DNA from: Mesorhizobium sp.
GTDB lineage: Bacteria; Pseudomonadota; Alphaproteobacteria; Rhizobiales; Rhizobiaceae
NCBI GenBank assembly: GCA_004020645.1
Contig: SAQL01000043.1
Span: forward strand, 1 to 42,898
Direction: 5' to 3'
Length of the DNA stretch: 42,898 nucleotides
How positions within the stretch are numbered: the stretch's first letter is position 1; each line of letters opens with the position of its first letter. Both the position numbers and the translations under genes were made by a program. The notes beneath the pieces were generated by a model that was given only the letters and a program-made list of their open reading frames with translations, was not told the origin of the DNA and did not search any database. This document shows positions 24,622-34,038 of this stretch, piece after piece.

Positions 24622-25611
24622 TCAGAGCTTAATCCGAGAATCGGCCATCGACTGCACGATTTCGATGAGCGTGTTGGCCAGGATGTACAAGATTCCGAAT
24701 ACGATGGCGACGCCCAGCACTGCCGGGAGATCGGCGCTGGCAAAAGCCTGGACCGTGTAAAGACCCAGACCAGGCCACCCGAAAACGCGCTCGACAACAA
24801 GCAAATTGCCGAAGAGAAGGCGGACCTGCAGGCTGAGCATTGAGAGTGGGGCTGTGGCGGCATTGCGCAAACCGTGGCGCAACAGCACCTTTGCCTCGCT
24901 GAGACCCTTGCCACGCGCGGTCCGGATGTATGTCTGCCTCATCACCTCGTGAAGCGCACCGTTCAGGCTTCGCCCGACCGCAATGCCGATAGGCAACGCC
25001 AGTGCAAGCGCCGGCAAGATCATGTGCAGCAGCGCGTCGACGCTGACTTCGGGCCGGCCGACCAGTATTCCGTCGATGACGTTGAGTCCCGTAGGGCCTG
25101 CGAAGTCGCGGTAGACAAGCCGACCTGCTCCGGGAAGCCAGTCGAGTCGGAACCAGAAAAAGTAGGCGAGAAGTAAGGCGGACAGAAAGATCGGCGTCGA
25201 GCCTACCCCCACCATAATGAGCCTAATGCCGCCCGATCCCGGAATCAGGAACTGAAGTGCCGCCATGACGCCGGCGAGCGCCACTCCCAAAGCGATCGCC
25301 GCCAGTCCGAGTTCAAGCGTAGCGGGAAGATATTGCTGGATGTCGTCAGACACCGGCTGCCGGGTCCTTACCGACGTCCCGAGATCCGCATGCGCGAGGC
25401 GCAATAGAAAACGCCCGTACTGAACGACAGCCGGGTCGTTCAGTCCGAGCTGCTCGCGCATCGCTTCGACCGTTTCCCGCGGAGCATTCGGCCCGGCAAT
25501 GGCTCGCGCTGGATCGGCGGGGATAATGCTTTGGAGACCGAAAACGATGAAGCTCATCACCAGGAGAACGACGATGGCGCCGAGGATGCTTTTGGTGAGA
25601 TATGCCAGCAT
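24622..25611 (-). CDS. Peptide/opine-type ABC importer permease (DppB-like)
   Basis: 329 residues of the DppB/OppB type: the N-terminal helix SILGAIVVLLVMSFIVFGL, the family segment IPADPARAIAGPNA, REQLGLNDPAVVQYGRFLL, and near the C-terminus the EAA-loop-like QTYIRTARGKGLSEAKVLL, followed by VVERVFGWPGLGLYTVQAF. It is an inner-membrane channel subunit. Its ATG directly touches the stop of the second permease gene. It is the last gene of the operon; the usual order has this permease first, so the B and C subunits are reversed here. Confidence 0.93.
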   Translation of the reverse strand: MLAYLTKSILGAIVVLLVMSFIVFGLQSIIPADPARAIAGPNAPRETVEAMREQLGLNDPAVVQYGRFLLRLAHADLGTSVRTRQPVSDDIQQYLPATLELGLAAIALGVALAGVMAALQFLIPGSGGIRLIMVGVGSTPIFLSALLLAYFFWFRLDWLPGAGRLVYRDFAGPTGLNVIDGILVGRPEVSVDALLHMILPALALALPIGIAVGRSLNGALHEVMRQTYIRTARGKGLSEAKVLLRHGLRNAATAPLSMLSLQVRLLFGNLLVVERVFGWPGLGLYTVQAFASADLPAVLGVAIVFGILYILANTLIEIVQSMADSRIKL

Positions 25612-26475
25612 CTACGCTCCCCTGAGCGCGGCGCGAATGCCGTCGCCCGCAAGGTTGGCGAGGAGGCAGAGGAGAAAGATGATTGCGGCCGGCAGGATCG
25701 GCAGCCACCAATGGAAGGTGAGACTGTCGAGGGTCCGCGACGTCATCGCGCCGAGTTCAGGCGCCGGTGCAGGCAGTCCAAGGCCAAGGAACGACATGAG
25801 CGACAGCGTCATGATGATGTTCGCGACATCCAGTGACGCCCCGACGAGCAAGGCCGGGACCACTCCCGGCAACAAGTAACGCAACAGCAAGCGCGAACCG
25901 CGGACCCCGGCGATACGCGCCGCCTCGACATGAGGACGGGCCTTGAGGCGACGAATTTCATCACGGGATATGCGCGCGTACCAGGGCCACCAGAAAATGG
26001 CGATCGCGATCATCGTGTTGACGAGCCCGGGACCAAGCGAAGCCACGACAGCAAGCGCGATGACCGTTGATGGAAGGACTAAGAACAAATCGACGATCCG
26101 CTCGATGACCAGATCGACCTTGCCGCCCGCGAGGCCCGAAATCAGTCCGACCAGGGAGCCCAAAGTAAGACTGAAGCCGATAACGGCAAGCCCTGGCAGC
26201 CACGTATATTGAACGCCGAGAATGACCCGCGAGAACAGGTCGCGGCCGATCTCGTCGGTGCCGAACCAATGCCCTGCCGAAGGCGGCAGGTAGGCCCCGG
26301 CGACGCGTAGTTGTGGGTCGAACGGCGTGATCCATGGCGCCAGCACGGCCACAACGGTGACGACAGGCACGCCGACAATGCCGACGCTTTCAAGCCAACC
26401 GGCACGCCGGAAGAAATCGCGCCAACTGAACCGAGGCCGCGCAGGCAGCGTGTCCGGACTTGGCCTGCCGGTCAT
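25612..26475 (-). CDS. Peptide/opine-type ABC importer permease (DppC-like)
   Basis: 287 residues of the DppC/OppC type: the N-terminal helix SVGIVGVPVVTVVAVLAPWI followed by TPFDPQ, then HWFGTDEIGRDLFSRVILG, the family hallmark, and the coupling loop YARISRDEIRRLKARPHVEA with an unusually acidic-basic start. The membrane helices number about five or six. The start overlaps the end of the double ATPase gene by 4 bases (ATGA). It forms the import channel together with the DppB-like subunit. Confidence 0.93.
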   Translation of the reverse strand: MTGRPSPDTLPARPRFSWRDFFRRAGWLESVGIVGVPVVTVVAVLAPWITPFDPQLRVAGAYLPPSAGHWFGTDEIGRDLFSRVILGVQYTWLPGLAVIGFSLTLGSLVGLISGLAGGKVDLVIERIVDLFLVLPSTVIALAVVASLGPGLVNTMIAIAIFWWPWYARISRDEIRRLKARPHVEAARIAGVRGSRLLLRYLLPGVVPALLVGASLDVANIIMTLSLMSFLGLGLPAPAPELGAMTSRTLDSLTFHWWLPILPAAIIFLLCLLANLAGDGIRAALRGA

Positions 26476-28274
26476 CTTCCGCCTCCCGCCTGCAGGCTCG
26501 GCATCGCCGCGATGAGAGACCGCGTGTAGGCGGACTGTGGTGCGGCAATGATGGCATCTGGATCGGCAATCTCAACCAACTCGCCGTCTTTCAGCACCGC
26601 GATACGGTCGGCGATGATCCTGGCGGCCGCCAGATCGTGGGTCACGAACAGCATCGCCATTTCGAGCCGCCGCCGAAGGTCGCTAAGAAGGTTCAAGGTG
26701 GTGGCCGCCAGCGACACATCCATGGCGCTGATCGGCTCATCGCAGAGCAGAAGCTTTGGGGGGACGATTATCGCGCGAGCCAAAACGGCGCGCTGGCACT
26801 GCCCGACCGACATCTCGGCCGGCAGCGCGTCCATCAGGACCGGATCGAGGCCGACCAGCTTTATTGCCTCTCCGACGCGACGGCGGCCGTAGTCGCTGTC
26901 CAGCGAAATGGCCCGCAGGCGCTCGCCGATCTGCTCGCCGATCGTGAGCCACGGCGTCAGTGCCGCCACAGGATCTTGAAACACCACTTGCGGAGGAAGC
27001 TTGTCGAAGCGTGTAACAGTGCCGCTATCGGATGCCACGAGCCCGGCTGCAATCCTCAGAAGGGTAGACTTGCCGGCGCCGCTCTCCCCCACCAGGGCCA
27101 CGCACTCGCCAAGCTTGATCGAAAGGTTCACCGACCTAAGAACGGGCTGCGGTTGACGCCGTCCCCAAAACGATCGGGTGCCCGTCGGGTATGTTTTTCC
27201 GACGTTGGATAGCCTCAAGGCGACGGTCTCCTGGATCGCCTGGGCCGGCCATGGTTTCCCATCAGAGCGCTGCGCTGAGTGAAGTGGAGTCTGTTCGTGA
27301 TGAAGGCAGGCGACTGCGCCATCGTGGACGGAAGCAGGCTCCAGCGGTGGGCGGATTGCCCTGCAATCTGGCTGGGCGATCGGGCAGCGTGTCGCGTAGG
27401 CGCAGGCTTTCCCAACATCTACGGAGGGCGTACGCTCCGACGGGAGCGTGGGAAGCGGGCGCCGTCGATCAGAGTCCAGATCGAATCGAGCGGCGAGCAG
27501 GCCGGCAGAATAGGGGTGCGCGGCATTGCGGGCCACGTCCTGTATGTGGCCCATTTCAACGATGCGTCCGGCGTAGAGAACCAGGATGCGGTCGGCCAGT
27601 GAGGCTGCGACACTCAGATCGTGCGTAACGAACAGAATTGCCGTCTGCTGATCGCGGGCGAGATCTCGCAATAGGTCGAGGATCTGAGCCTGCATGGTGA
27701 CGTCGAGCGCGGTGGTCGGCTCATCGGCGATGAGCAGCTTCGGTCTTGCCATCATCGCCATGGCAATTAATACGCGCTGACGCTGCCCCCCCGACAGGCG
27801 ATGCGGAAGCGCATCGGCGATGCGGTCCGGGTCAGGCAGGCCGGTTCGGTTGAGCCAGTCTTCGATCGATCTCTCGGCCCCCCCATTGGATTCTCTCATC
27901 TGGCGGCGGATCGTCATCGTGGGGTTGAGCGCGCCCATCGGGTCCTGCGAGATGGCGCGGACGAGGTGGCGGCGGGCCGACCGCCAGGTGCGCCTTCCCG
28001 CACCGACAAGCTCGATGCCCGCTAATCGGATCGAGCCTGCAATCTGCGGAAGGTATTCGCGCGGCAAGAGCCCCTGAAGCGTCAGCCCGATGCTCGTCTT
28101 GCCGGAACCGCTTTCCCCGACCAGCGCGATGATCTCGGTCGGAAATATGTCGAAACTGATGCCATCAAGGACGCGGGAAGGACGGCCTTCGCGGCTGAGA
28201 ATGACTGAGAGGTCTTTGACGGTGAGGAGCGACTCGGTCACGGGTTCGGACATGCGGTGCGAAAGCTTAGCCAT
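26472..28274 (-). CDS. Fused double ABC ATPase of a peptide/opine-type importer (DppD-DppF fusion)
   Basis: 600 residues carrying two complete nucleotide-binding domains. The first has Walker A GESGSGKTS (about 53-61), signature LSGGQRQR and Walker B LLIADEPTTALD, then the oligopeptide-type C-terminal segment with ACAYATRCPIAQPDC. The second begins near residue 350 and has GESGAGKST, a divergent signature MSVGQCQRA in place of LSGGQ, and LLLCDEPISAMD. Cytoplasmic, it energises the two permeases downstream. A second start at 28253 (MSEPVTESLL) looks more natural but neither has a strong ribosome site. Confidence 0.93.
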   Translation of the reverse strand: MAKLSHRMSEPVTESLLTVKDLSVILSREGRPSRVLDGISFDIFPTEIIALVGESGSGKTSIGLTLQGLLPREYLPQIAGSIRLAGIELVGAGRRTWRSARRHLVRAISQDPMGALNPTMTIRRQMRESNGGAERSIEDWLNRTGLPDPDRIADALPHRLSGGQRQRVLIAMAMMARPKLLIADEPTTALDVTMQAQILDLLRDLARDQQTAILFVTHDLSVAASLADRILVLYAGRIVEMGHIQDVARNAAHPYSAGLLAARFDLDSDRRRPLPTLPSERTPSVDVGKACAYATRCPIAQPDCRAIRPPLEPASVHDGAVACLHHEQTPLHSAQRSDGKPWPAQAIQETVALRLSNVGKTYPTGTRSFWGRRQPQPVLRSVNLSIKLGECVALVGESGAGKSTLLRIAAGLVASDSGTVTRFDKLPPQVVFQDPVAALTPWLTIGEQIGERLRAISLDSDYGRRRVGEAIKLVGLDPVLMDALPAEMSVGQCQRAVLARAIIVPPKLLLCDEPISAMDVSLAATTLNLLSDLRRRLEMAMLFVTHDLAAARIIADRIAVLKDGELVEIADPDAIIAAPQSAYTRSLIAAMPSLQAGGGR

Positions 28275-28305
28275 GTGCGTGACGAGCCTGACCTGGTTCC
28301 GGAAT

Positions 28306-29862
28306 TCAGCGCCCCCAGCGGACGGTGGCGAAGTCGATGTTGCCGGGTGGGTTCACGGGGCGGAGTCCAAGATCCTTCAGACCCTTGGCGTGGACAACCA
28401 CATCATTGACATCGACAAGCGGAATGACGATGCCGGCATCGAAATACATTTGCCCCGCTCTCTCGTAGAGAGCGTCGCGATCTTTGACGTCGGTCAACTG
28501 CCCGGCCTGGTCCACGACGGCATCGGCTTGCGGCAGCACCCGCCCAAAAAAGTTGAGGGAACCGTCTTTTGTGAAGAACACCTTTGCCTGGCTCTCCGGA
28601 TGAGCGGCGTCCGGGCCTGCGATCGTGAGCAGTAAATCGGGAGGGTTTGGGTCGTCCGTCAAGGTGTAGGCAGCGCCGGAGGGCAGCACGTAAGCCGTTG
28701 CCTTTACGCCGATCAAGGCTAGTTGCGCGATCATCAGGTCGGCGATGCGGCTGTAGCTCGGAGCCGCGCTATGGAGGCCAATGACCAAATTGACCGCGCC
28801 GTGTTTGGCGATCGCGGCTTTCGCTGCCTCGAAGTCGGTCGGGAACCGGATCGGATTCACTGGGTCGAGCATCACGTTCGGATAAACCGATTTCGACAGG
28901 CTTGCGAACTCTCCAAATGCGTCCTTGACCCACAGCGCCGGGTTGATCGCTGTCAAAACGGACTTGCGGACCTCCGCGTCATCGAGCGGCGAGTTCGGCT
29001 TAACGAAGAGATGGTACGGTATCATGCTCGGGGCCGCAGTGATCTCCAGACCCTCCGGCAGGCTGGTGAGTTGCGCGAACGGATAGTTGATCGGCACGGC
29101 ATCGATCGCACCCGCCCGCAATTGAAGTATCTGCTGGCTGATATCGGGCACGACCGAAATCTGGATCTGCCGGAAGAACGGTTTGTCGCCCCAATAGTTG
29201 TCGTTGCGTTCGAGCACATAGCGCTGGCCGCGCTTGAATTCGGCCAGTTTAAACGGACCCGTTCCCGCCGCATGCTCATTGAGCCAAGTCGTCGCGAAAT
29301 TGCCATTGTCATGCTCGGCAAGCGCTTTCGGGCTAATGACCTTCGGTCCCCAGGGACTCGCAAGGGCGTCGAGGAAAGAAGGCTGAGGATGGCCCAGCGT
29401 GAGCACGACCGTGGAATCGTTAGGCGCCCTCATGTCTTTCACGTTCGCCAGCAAGTAGCTCAGGTTCAGTCCACGATCGCGGCGGCGTTCGAAGGAATTT
29501 ATGACCGCCGCCGCATTGAACGGCGTGCCGTCGTAGAACTTCACTCCCCCAGCCAGATGGAACGTGTAGGTCAGCCCGTCATCGGAAATTTCCCAGTTCC
29601 TAGCGAGCAAACCGACAATCCTGGTCGAACCCGGCTCGTATTCGACGAGCCCTTCATAGACGTTGTTGATTGCGCTTATCGCGCCGGTCTCAAACCCGTT
29701 GTCCGGATCGAAAGTGCCGATATCGGCCACGTAGGGTATGCGCAGCACCTCTTGCGCGTAGACCGGCGCAATCCAGACCAGCAAACCGAGAGCGAGTCCC
29801 AGCATGCGCAGCCCGAAGCTGCGCTTGTAGGATCGTTCGGTCCGGTACACGTAAATCTGCAT
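28306..29862 (-). CDS. Peptide/opine-type ABC substrate-binding protein (DppA-like, family 5)
   Basis: 518 residues; a basic start and hydrophobic core LGLALGLLVWIAPVYA form a signal peptide with cleavage near residue 36. Family 5 features: IGTFDPDNGFET, NVYEGLVEYEPG, LLARNWEISDDGLTYTFHL, VKFYDGTPFNAAAVINSFER, GTGPFKLAEFKRGQRYVLER and NDNYWGDKPFFRQI. It is the periplasmic receptor and the first gene of the operon; the ATPase gene starts 31 bases after its stop. The ligand cannot be deduced; peptides, opines, nickel and sugars are all used by relatives. The regulator is not obvious nearby. Confidence 0.93.
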   Translation of the reverse strand: MQIYVYRTERSYKRSFGLRMLGLALGLLVWIAPVYAQEVLRIPYVADIGTFDPDNGFETGAISAINNVYEGLVEYEPGSTRIVGLLARNWEISDDGLTYTFHLAGGVKFYDGTPFNAAAVINSFERRRDRGLNLSYLLANVKDMRAPNDSTVVLTLGHPQPSFLDALASPWGPKVISPKALAEHDNGNFATTWLNEHAAGTGPFKLAEFKRGQRYVLERNDNYWGDKPFFRQIQISVVPDISQQILQLRAGAIDAVPINYPFAQLTSLPEGLEITAAPSMIPYHLFVKPNSPLDDAEVRKSVLTAINPALWVKDAFGEFASLSKSVYPNVMLDPVNPIRFPTDFEAAKAAIAKHGAVNLVIGLHSAAPSYSRIADLMIAQLALIGVKATAYVLPSGAAYTLTDDPNPPDLLLTIAGPDAAHPESQAKVFFTKDGSLNFFGRVLPQADAVVDQAGQLTDVKDRDALYERAGQMYFDAGIVIPLVDVNDVVVHAKGLKDLGLRPVNPPGNIDFATVRWGR

Positions 29863-30973
29863 AAAGGATTTCCCGTTGGCCTAGTACTTCACTAGGGACT
29901 GCAGGAAGGCCACCGCAGTCAATTCTTGGCCAACGAGGCATTCCACGCTCTTGTCCAACCCACCATCCCACCGATGCCGTCAAGATCTTTTTGCGGCGCT
30001 CGGCATCGATGCGGATACTCAGACATTTTCGCACGATACGTCAGCCCGTCGATCTCGGTCTATGAGTATCAAGCAGAGGTTACCCTATCCCAAGGGTATA
30101 GATCGCGACCTCGCCGGACAGGCATGTGGATCTTGCAGGCGCGAATTCACCACAGATCGCGTTTGCAACTCCACATAGCGCAGATCGCCGACGTCGAGGT
30201 GGCGAAGGACGACCCGGTTCGGGTTCGGCGCGTCGTCACGGGCCCATCCATAGCGAATCGATTCGTTATCCAGCGAGGCATATCACCTCCAGGCTCTCGC
30301 GCCGAATGTCCGGCGCCTCGTCAATATCGTGAACGGCGCGGGCGTCAGTCCTATCGTTGGGTGGGCCGCTTTCCGTGATCGGTGCAGATGCGTTGCAAAA
30401 GCAGTCGTCCATTTGAAGTAGGGCGCCTTTCGGTCAAATCACGTCGATGCCCGCGCCGGTCTGAAGGTCCGCTTCTGACGATCCGAGCATCAAAGCTGCC
30501 AGTCCGATTCCGGCCCGATCAGGTCGTTCGGTGCATCGCGGCCCAGCGTCCGCAAGTGGCGCGTTGTGCCGTTTCGGAATGGATGTCCTGGGGCAAGATC
30601 GCTGATCATATAGGGTCAAAGTCGCATAAGATGCAGTGTGGAACTGGCCTCTCGCGAGGGCCATCGACCGATCGCATCAAGTCGTATCTAAAGGCCATAG
30701 CAAAACCGGCAGCTTGCCCAATCCTTGCTGCGACTGCGCTGCGTCAAGCTCTGATCGGGCGCGTTGCCCGACCATTGTGCGGGAGGGACTCTATGGCCCA
30801 GCAGGAGTAGGTGCAGCTGGAGGGCAGCGCCGCGGACTCAACGAGCGCTACTGTCATGACGGCAGGAACGAAGAAGCAGTCCTCATGGACCGATGCATGC
30901 TATGCATTGCTTCGATCACGCCCAGCATGGTGCGGACATGGGCGAACTCCGGCGAAGAGTTTGACAGCGGAGA
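29863..30973. other. 1.1-kb region with no convincing gene
   Basis: It lies between the start of the peptide-type operon and the end of the gntR gene. Plus-strand frames at 29926-30378 and 30382-30810 lack recognisable domains. On the minus strand, from about 30285 to 30087, one frame reads DNESIRYGWARDDAPNP and LRHLDVGDLRYVELQ with codons rich in G/C third bases, so it looks like a piece of a former gene, but it has no start in frame. A strong GGAGGTGAT site there precedes an ATG in another frame giving only about 43 residues. A small inverted repeat TACCC/GGGTA lies near 30078-30096. Confidence 0.4.
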
Positions 30974-31678
30974 TCAGCGCAAGATGTCGGACAGGCTCTC
31001 GGGCTTCTTCTCGCCAAGCGACAGATCAAGGCCCGACAGAAGGTCGATGAGATGACTTCGCATCAGGTCGGACGCGTTTTTTGCGTCGTGCTTTTCGATG
31101 GCATCGACGAGGGCGTGATGGGCGTGGCTTTCGCAGGTGGTGTCGCGGCGGCGCCAGTAGAGCGCGATGATCAGCGACGACCGCGACAATAGGTCTTTGA
31201 CGAAGCCGGTCAGGATCGAATGGCCGGCGATTTCGGCGATGCCGACATGGAATTTTGCCGACAGCATTATGGCGTCGCTGTCGCGGCCGGCATGCAGGGC
31301 CTCGTGCTCTTTTTCGAGATGAAGCCGCAGTTGCGCGATCTCGGCCGGCTTAGCCACTTCGGCGGCAAGCGCCGCGACCTTGGGCTCGATCAGCGCCCGC
31401 GCTTCGAACACCTCGCGCGCTTCCTGCTTGGTCGGCTGGGCGACGAACGCGCCGCGATTCGGCTCGAGCCGAGCCAAGCGGTCATGCGACAGCGCCTGCA
31501 GCGCCGCGCGTATCACCGCGCGGCTCACCGAATAGATCGAGGCGAGTTCGTCCTCGGGCAGCTTTGTGCCCGGTGCGAGGCGGTGGCTGACGATGGCGTC
31601 GCGCAGGCCGGCATAGACCGGAAACCAGCGCATCGTCGGCTTGTCGCCATCCCGTGTCTTTGGTCCAAGCAGGTCCAT
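30974..31678 (-). CDS. GntR/FadR (FCD) family transcriptional regulator
   Basis: Start chosen at the ATG at 31678 (MDLLGPKTRD), giving 234 residues; an upstream in-frame start at 31741 would add an Arg-rich leader. The winged-helix domain shows YAGLRDAIVSHRLAPGTKLP, EDELASIYSVSRAVIRAAL and LSHDRLARLEPNRGAFVAQP. The all-helical FCD ligand domain follows with the metal-binding His residues in SAKFHVGIAEIAGH, HAHHALVDAIEKHD and MRSHLIDLL. It sits at the end of the racemase/ABC import operon, 102 bases after the racemase gene, with a predicted operator in that gap that also occurs before the binding-protein gene. Its ligand is probably the transported compound or a product of the racemase. Confidence 0.92.
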   Translation of the reverse strand: MDLLGPKTRDGDKPTMRWFPVYAGLRDAIVSHRLAPGTKLPEDELASIYSVSRAVIRAALQALSHDRLARLEPNRGAFVAQPTKQEAREVFEARALIEPKVAALAAEVAKPAEIAQLRLHLEKEHEALHAGRDSDAIMLSAKFHVGIAEIAGHSILTGFVKDLLSRSSLIIALYWRRRDTTCESHAHHALVDAIEKHDAKNASDLMRSHLIDLLSGLDLSLGEKKPESLSDILR

Positions 31679-31758
31679 CGTCTCATTGTCCCGGCGGCCG
31701 GATCGCATAGCGGCGCGAACACCGCGTTTCCGGCCGGACATCGAACATCCTGTGTGGG

Positions 31759-31770
31759 AATGTCAACAAT
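31759..31770. promoter_or_regulatory. Predicted GntR operator before gntR
   Basis: AATGTCAACAAT on the plus strand, that is ATTGTTGACATT towards gntR. It matches 11 of 12 bases of the site at 37273-37284 and fits the FadR-subfamily pattern TNGTNNACNA at 9 of 10 positions or better. It lies about 80 bases before the gntR start, between the racemase stop and gntR, suggesting self-regulation from an internal promoter. Confidence 0.6.
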
Positions 31771-31780
31771 TTTGCACGCA

Positions 31781-32533
31781 TCAGGATACACGGCCGGAGG
31801 GCGAAAAGGGCGCAAAGATTCCGGTGAAGGATTTTTCGAGTGGAACCTGGTAGCCGCCGCGCTTCGAGGTCGACAGGCCAAGGCCGACGAGGCTCTCGCA
31901 GAGTTTTACCGCGCAGGCGACGCCGTCGAGCACGGGAAGGCCATGTTCGCGGCTGAGCGCGGCGGCGAGGTCGGCCATTCCGGCGCATCCCAGCACAATC
32001 GCTTCGGCCCGGTCGTCGCAGATGGCGCGTTCGATCTCCTCCGAAATTCGATGGCGGGCGTTGGAGCCGGGCACTTCGAGCTCCAGAACGGGAACGTCGC
32101 TTGCCCGCACCCTGGCGCAGCGGCTGGCGAGGCCGTAGCGCACCAGATTGTGCTCGATCGCCGGCACCGAACGCGACAGCGTCGTCACCACGCTGAACTT
32201 GCCGGCAATCAGGCTCGCCATGTGAAACGCCGCTTCGCCGATGCCGACCACCGGCATCTCGCCGACGCAGCGTACTGCGTCGAGGCCGGTGTCGTCGAAG
32301 CAGGCGATGACGCAGGCGCTCGCCGCCGGATGTCTCTGGATCTCGCCGATCATTCCCGGGATAGCGAAGACCTCGTCGAAATAGCCTTCGACGCTCGGCG
32401 GCCCGTCCTTCGGATTGACGGCGATGATCCTGGTGCCAGCCGAAGCCGCGCCGCGCGCCGCCTCGCCGATCTTTTCGGTCATGGACGCGGTGGTGTTGGG
32501 ATTGACGACGAGTATGTCCATTTGCGCTTTCAT
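31781..32533 (-). CDS. Asp/Glu/hydantoin-type racemase
   Basis: 250 residues of the HyuE/allantoin racemase branch: N-terminal VVNPNTTASMTEKI, catalytic Cys78 in VIACFDDTGLDAVR and Cys183 in AIVLGCAGMADLAAAL, the paired cysteines of cofactor-independent racemases, and a C-terminal GVACAVKLCESLVGLG. Family substrates include 5-substituted hydantoins, allantoin, aspartate and glutamate. The start overlaps the stop of LivF (ATGA), so the enzyme is translationally coupled to the importer and probably acts on what the importer brings in. A second start at 32521 (MDILVVNPN) is possible. Confidence 0.9.
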   Translation of the reverse strand: MKAQMDILVVNPNTTASMTEKIGEAARGAASAGTRIIAVNPKDGPPSVEGYFDEVFAIPGMIGEIQRHPAASACVIACFDDTGLDAVRCVGEMPVVGIGEAAFHMASLIAGKFSVVTTLSRSVPAIEHNLVRYGLASRCARVRASDVPVLELEVPGSNARHRISEEIERAICDDRAEAIVLGCAGMADLAAALSREHGLPVLDGVACAVKLCESLVGLGLSTSKRGGYQVPLEKSFTGIFAPFSPSGRVS

Positions 32534-33252
32534 ATTTCGCCGCCGAGATAGAGTTTCTTGACCCGGTCGTCGCCAAGCAGCTCAGCCGAATGTCCGGCCA
32601 GCGCGATCTTTCCGGTCGTCAGTGCGTAGGCGCGCTGCGAGATGCGCAGCGCCATGCGCGAATTCTGCTCGACCAAGAGAACGCTGACCTTTTCGTCGCG
32701 ATTGATCGCCACGATGGAGCGGGCGATGTCCTGGACGAGCTTCGGCGCGACGCCGAGCGAGGGTTCATCGAGCAGCAGAAGCTTCGGTTTGGCCATCAGC
32801 GCCCGCCCGATCACCAGCATCTGCTGTTCGCCGCCGCTCATCGTGCCCGCCGTCTGGGAATAGCGTTCCTTCAGGCGCGGAAAGCGCCCGAGCACCATGT
32901 CCAGCGTCCTGGCGATTTCGGACTTGTCGGTGCGGGTGAAGGCGCCCATCATCAGATTGTCGCGCACCGTCATGTAGGAAAAGACGCGCCGACCCTCCGG
33001 CACCATGGCGATGCCCATCCTGACCAGCTCGTCCGGGCGCGTTCCGTCGATGCGGTGCCCCCGGAAATGAATCTCGCCGCTGCGGACTATCTTCAGGCCG
33101 GTGATGGCGCGCAGGATCGAGGATTTGCCCGCGCCGTTCGCGCCGATCAGCGCGACGGTCTCGCCCTCGTTGACGTTGAGCGACACGCCCTTCAGTGCAT
33201 AGACATGGTCGTAGTAGAGTTCGACGTCGGAGACTTTCAGCAGTTCGCTCAT
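32530..33252 (-). CDS. Branched-chain amino acid-type ABC ATPase (LivF-like)
   Basis: 240 residues. Walker A GANGAGKSS, Q-loop region MVPEGRRVFSYMTVRDNL, signature MSGGEQQMLVIGRAL, Walker B LLLLDEPSLGVAP and VLLVEQNSRMALRISQRAY are all typical of LivF. The gene starts 2 bases after the LivG stop. It is one of the two cytoplasmic ATPases of a family 4 importer; in this context the cargo is more likely an amino-acid-like or hydantoin-like compound than leucine. Confidence 0.93.
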   Translation of the reverse strand: MSELLKVSDVELYYDHVYALKGVSLNVNEGETVALIGANGAGKSSILRAITGLKIVRSGEIHFRGHRIDGTRPDELVRMGIAMVPEGRRVFSYMTVRDNLMMGAFTRTDKSEIARTLDMVLGRFPRLKERYSQTAGTMSGGEQQMLVIGRALMAKPKLLLLDEPSLGVAPKLVQDIARSIVAINRDEKVSVLLVEQNSRMALRISQRAYALTTGKIALAGHSAELLGDDRVKKLYLGGEI

Positions 33253-33254
33253 GG

Positions 33255-34034
<780 letters not shown>

Positions 34035-34038
34035 GGTC

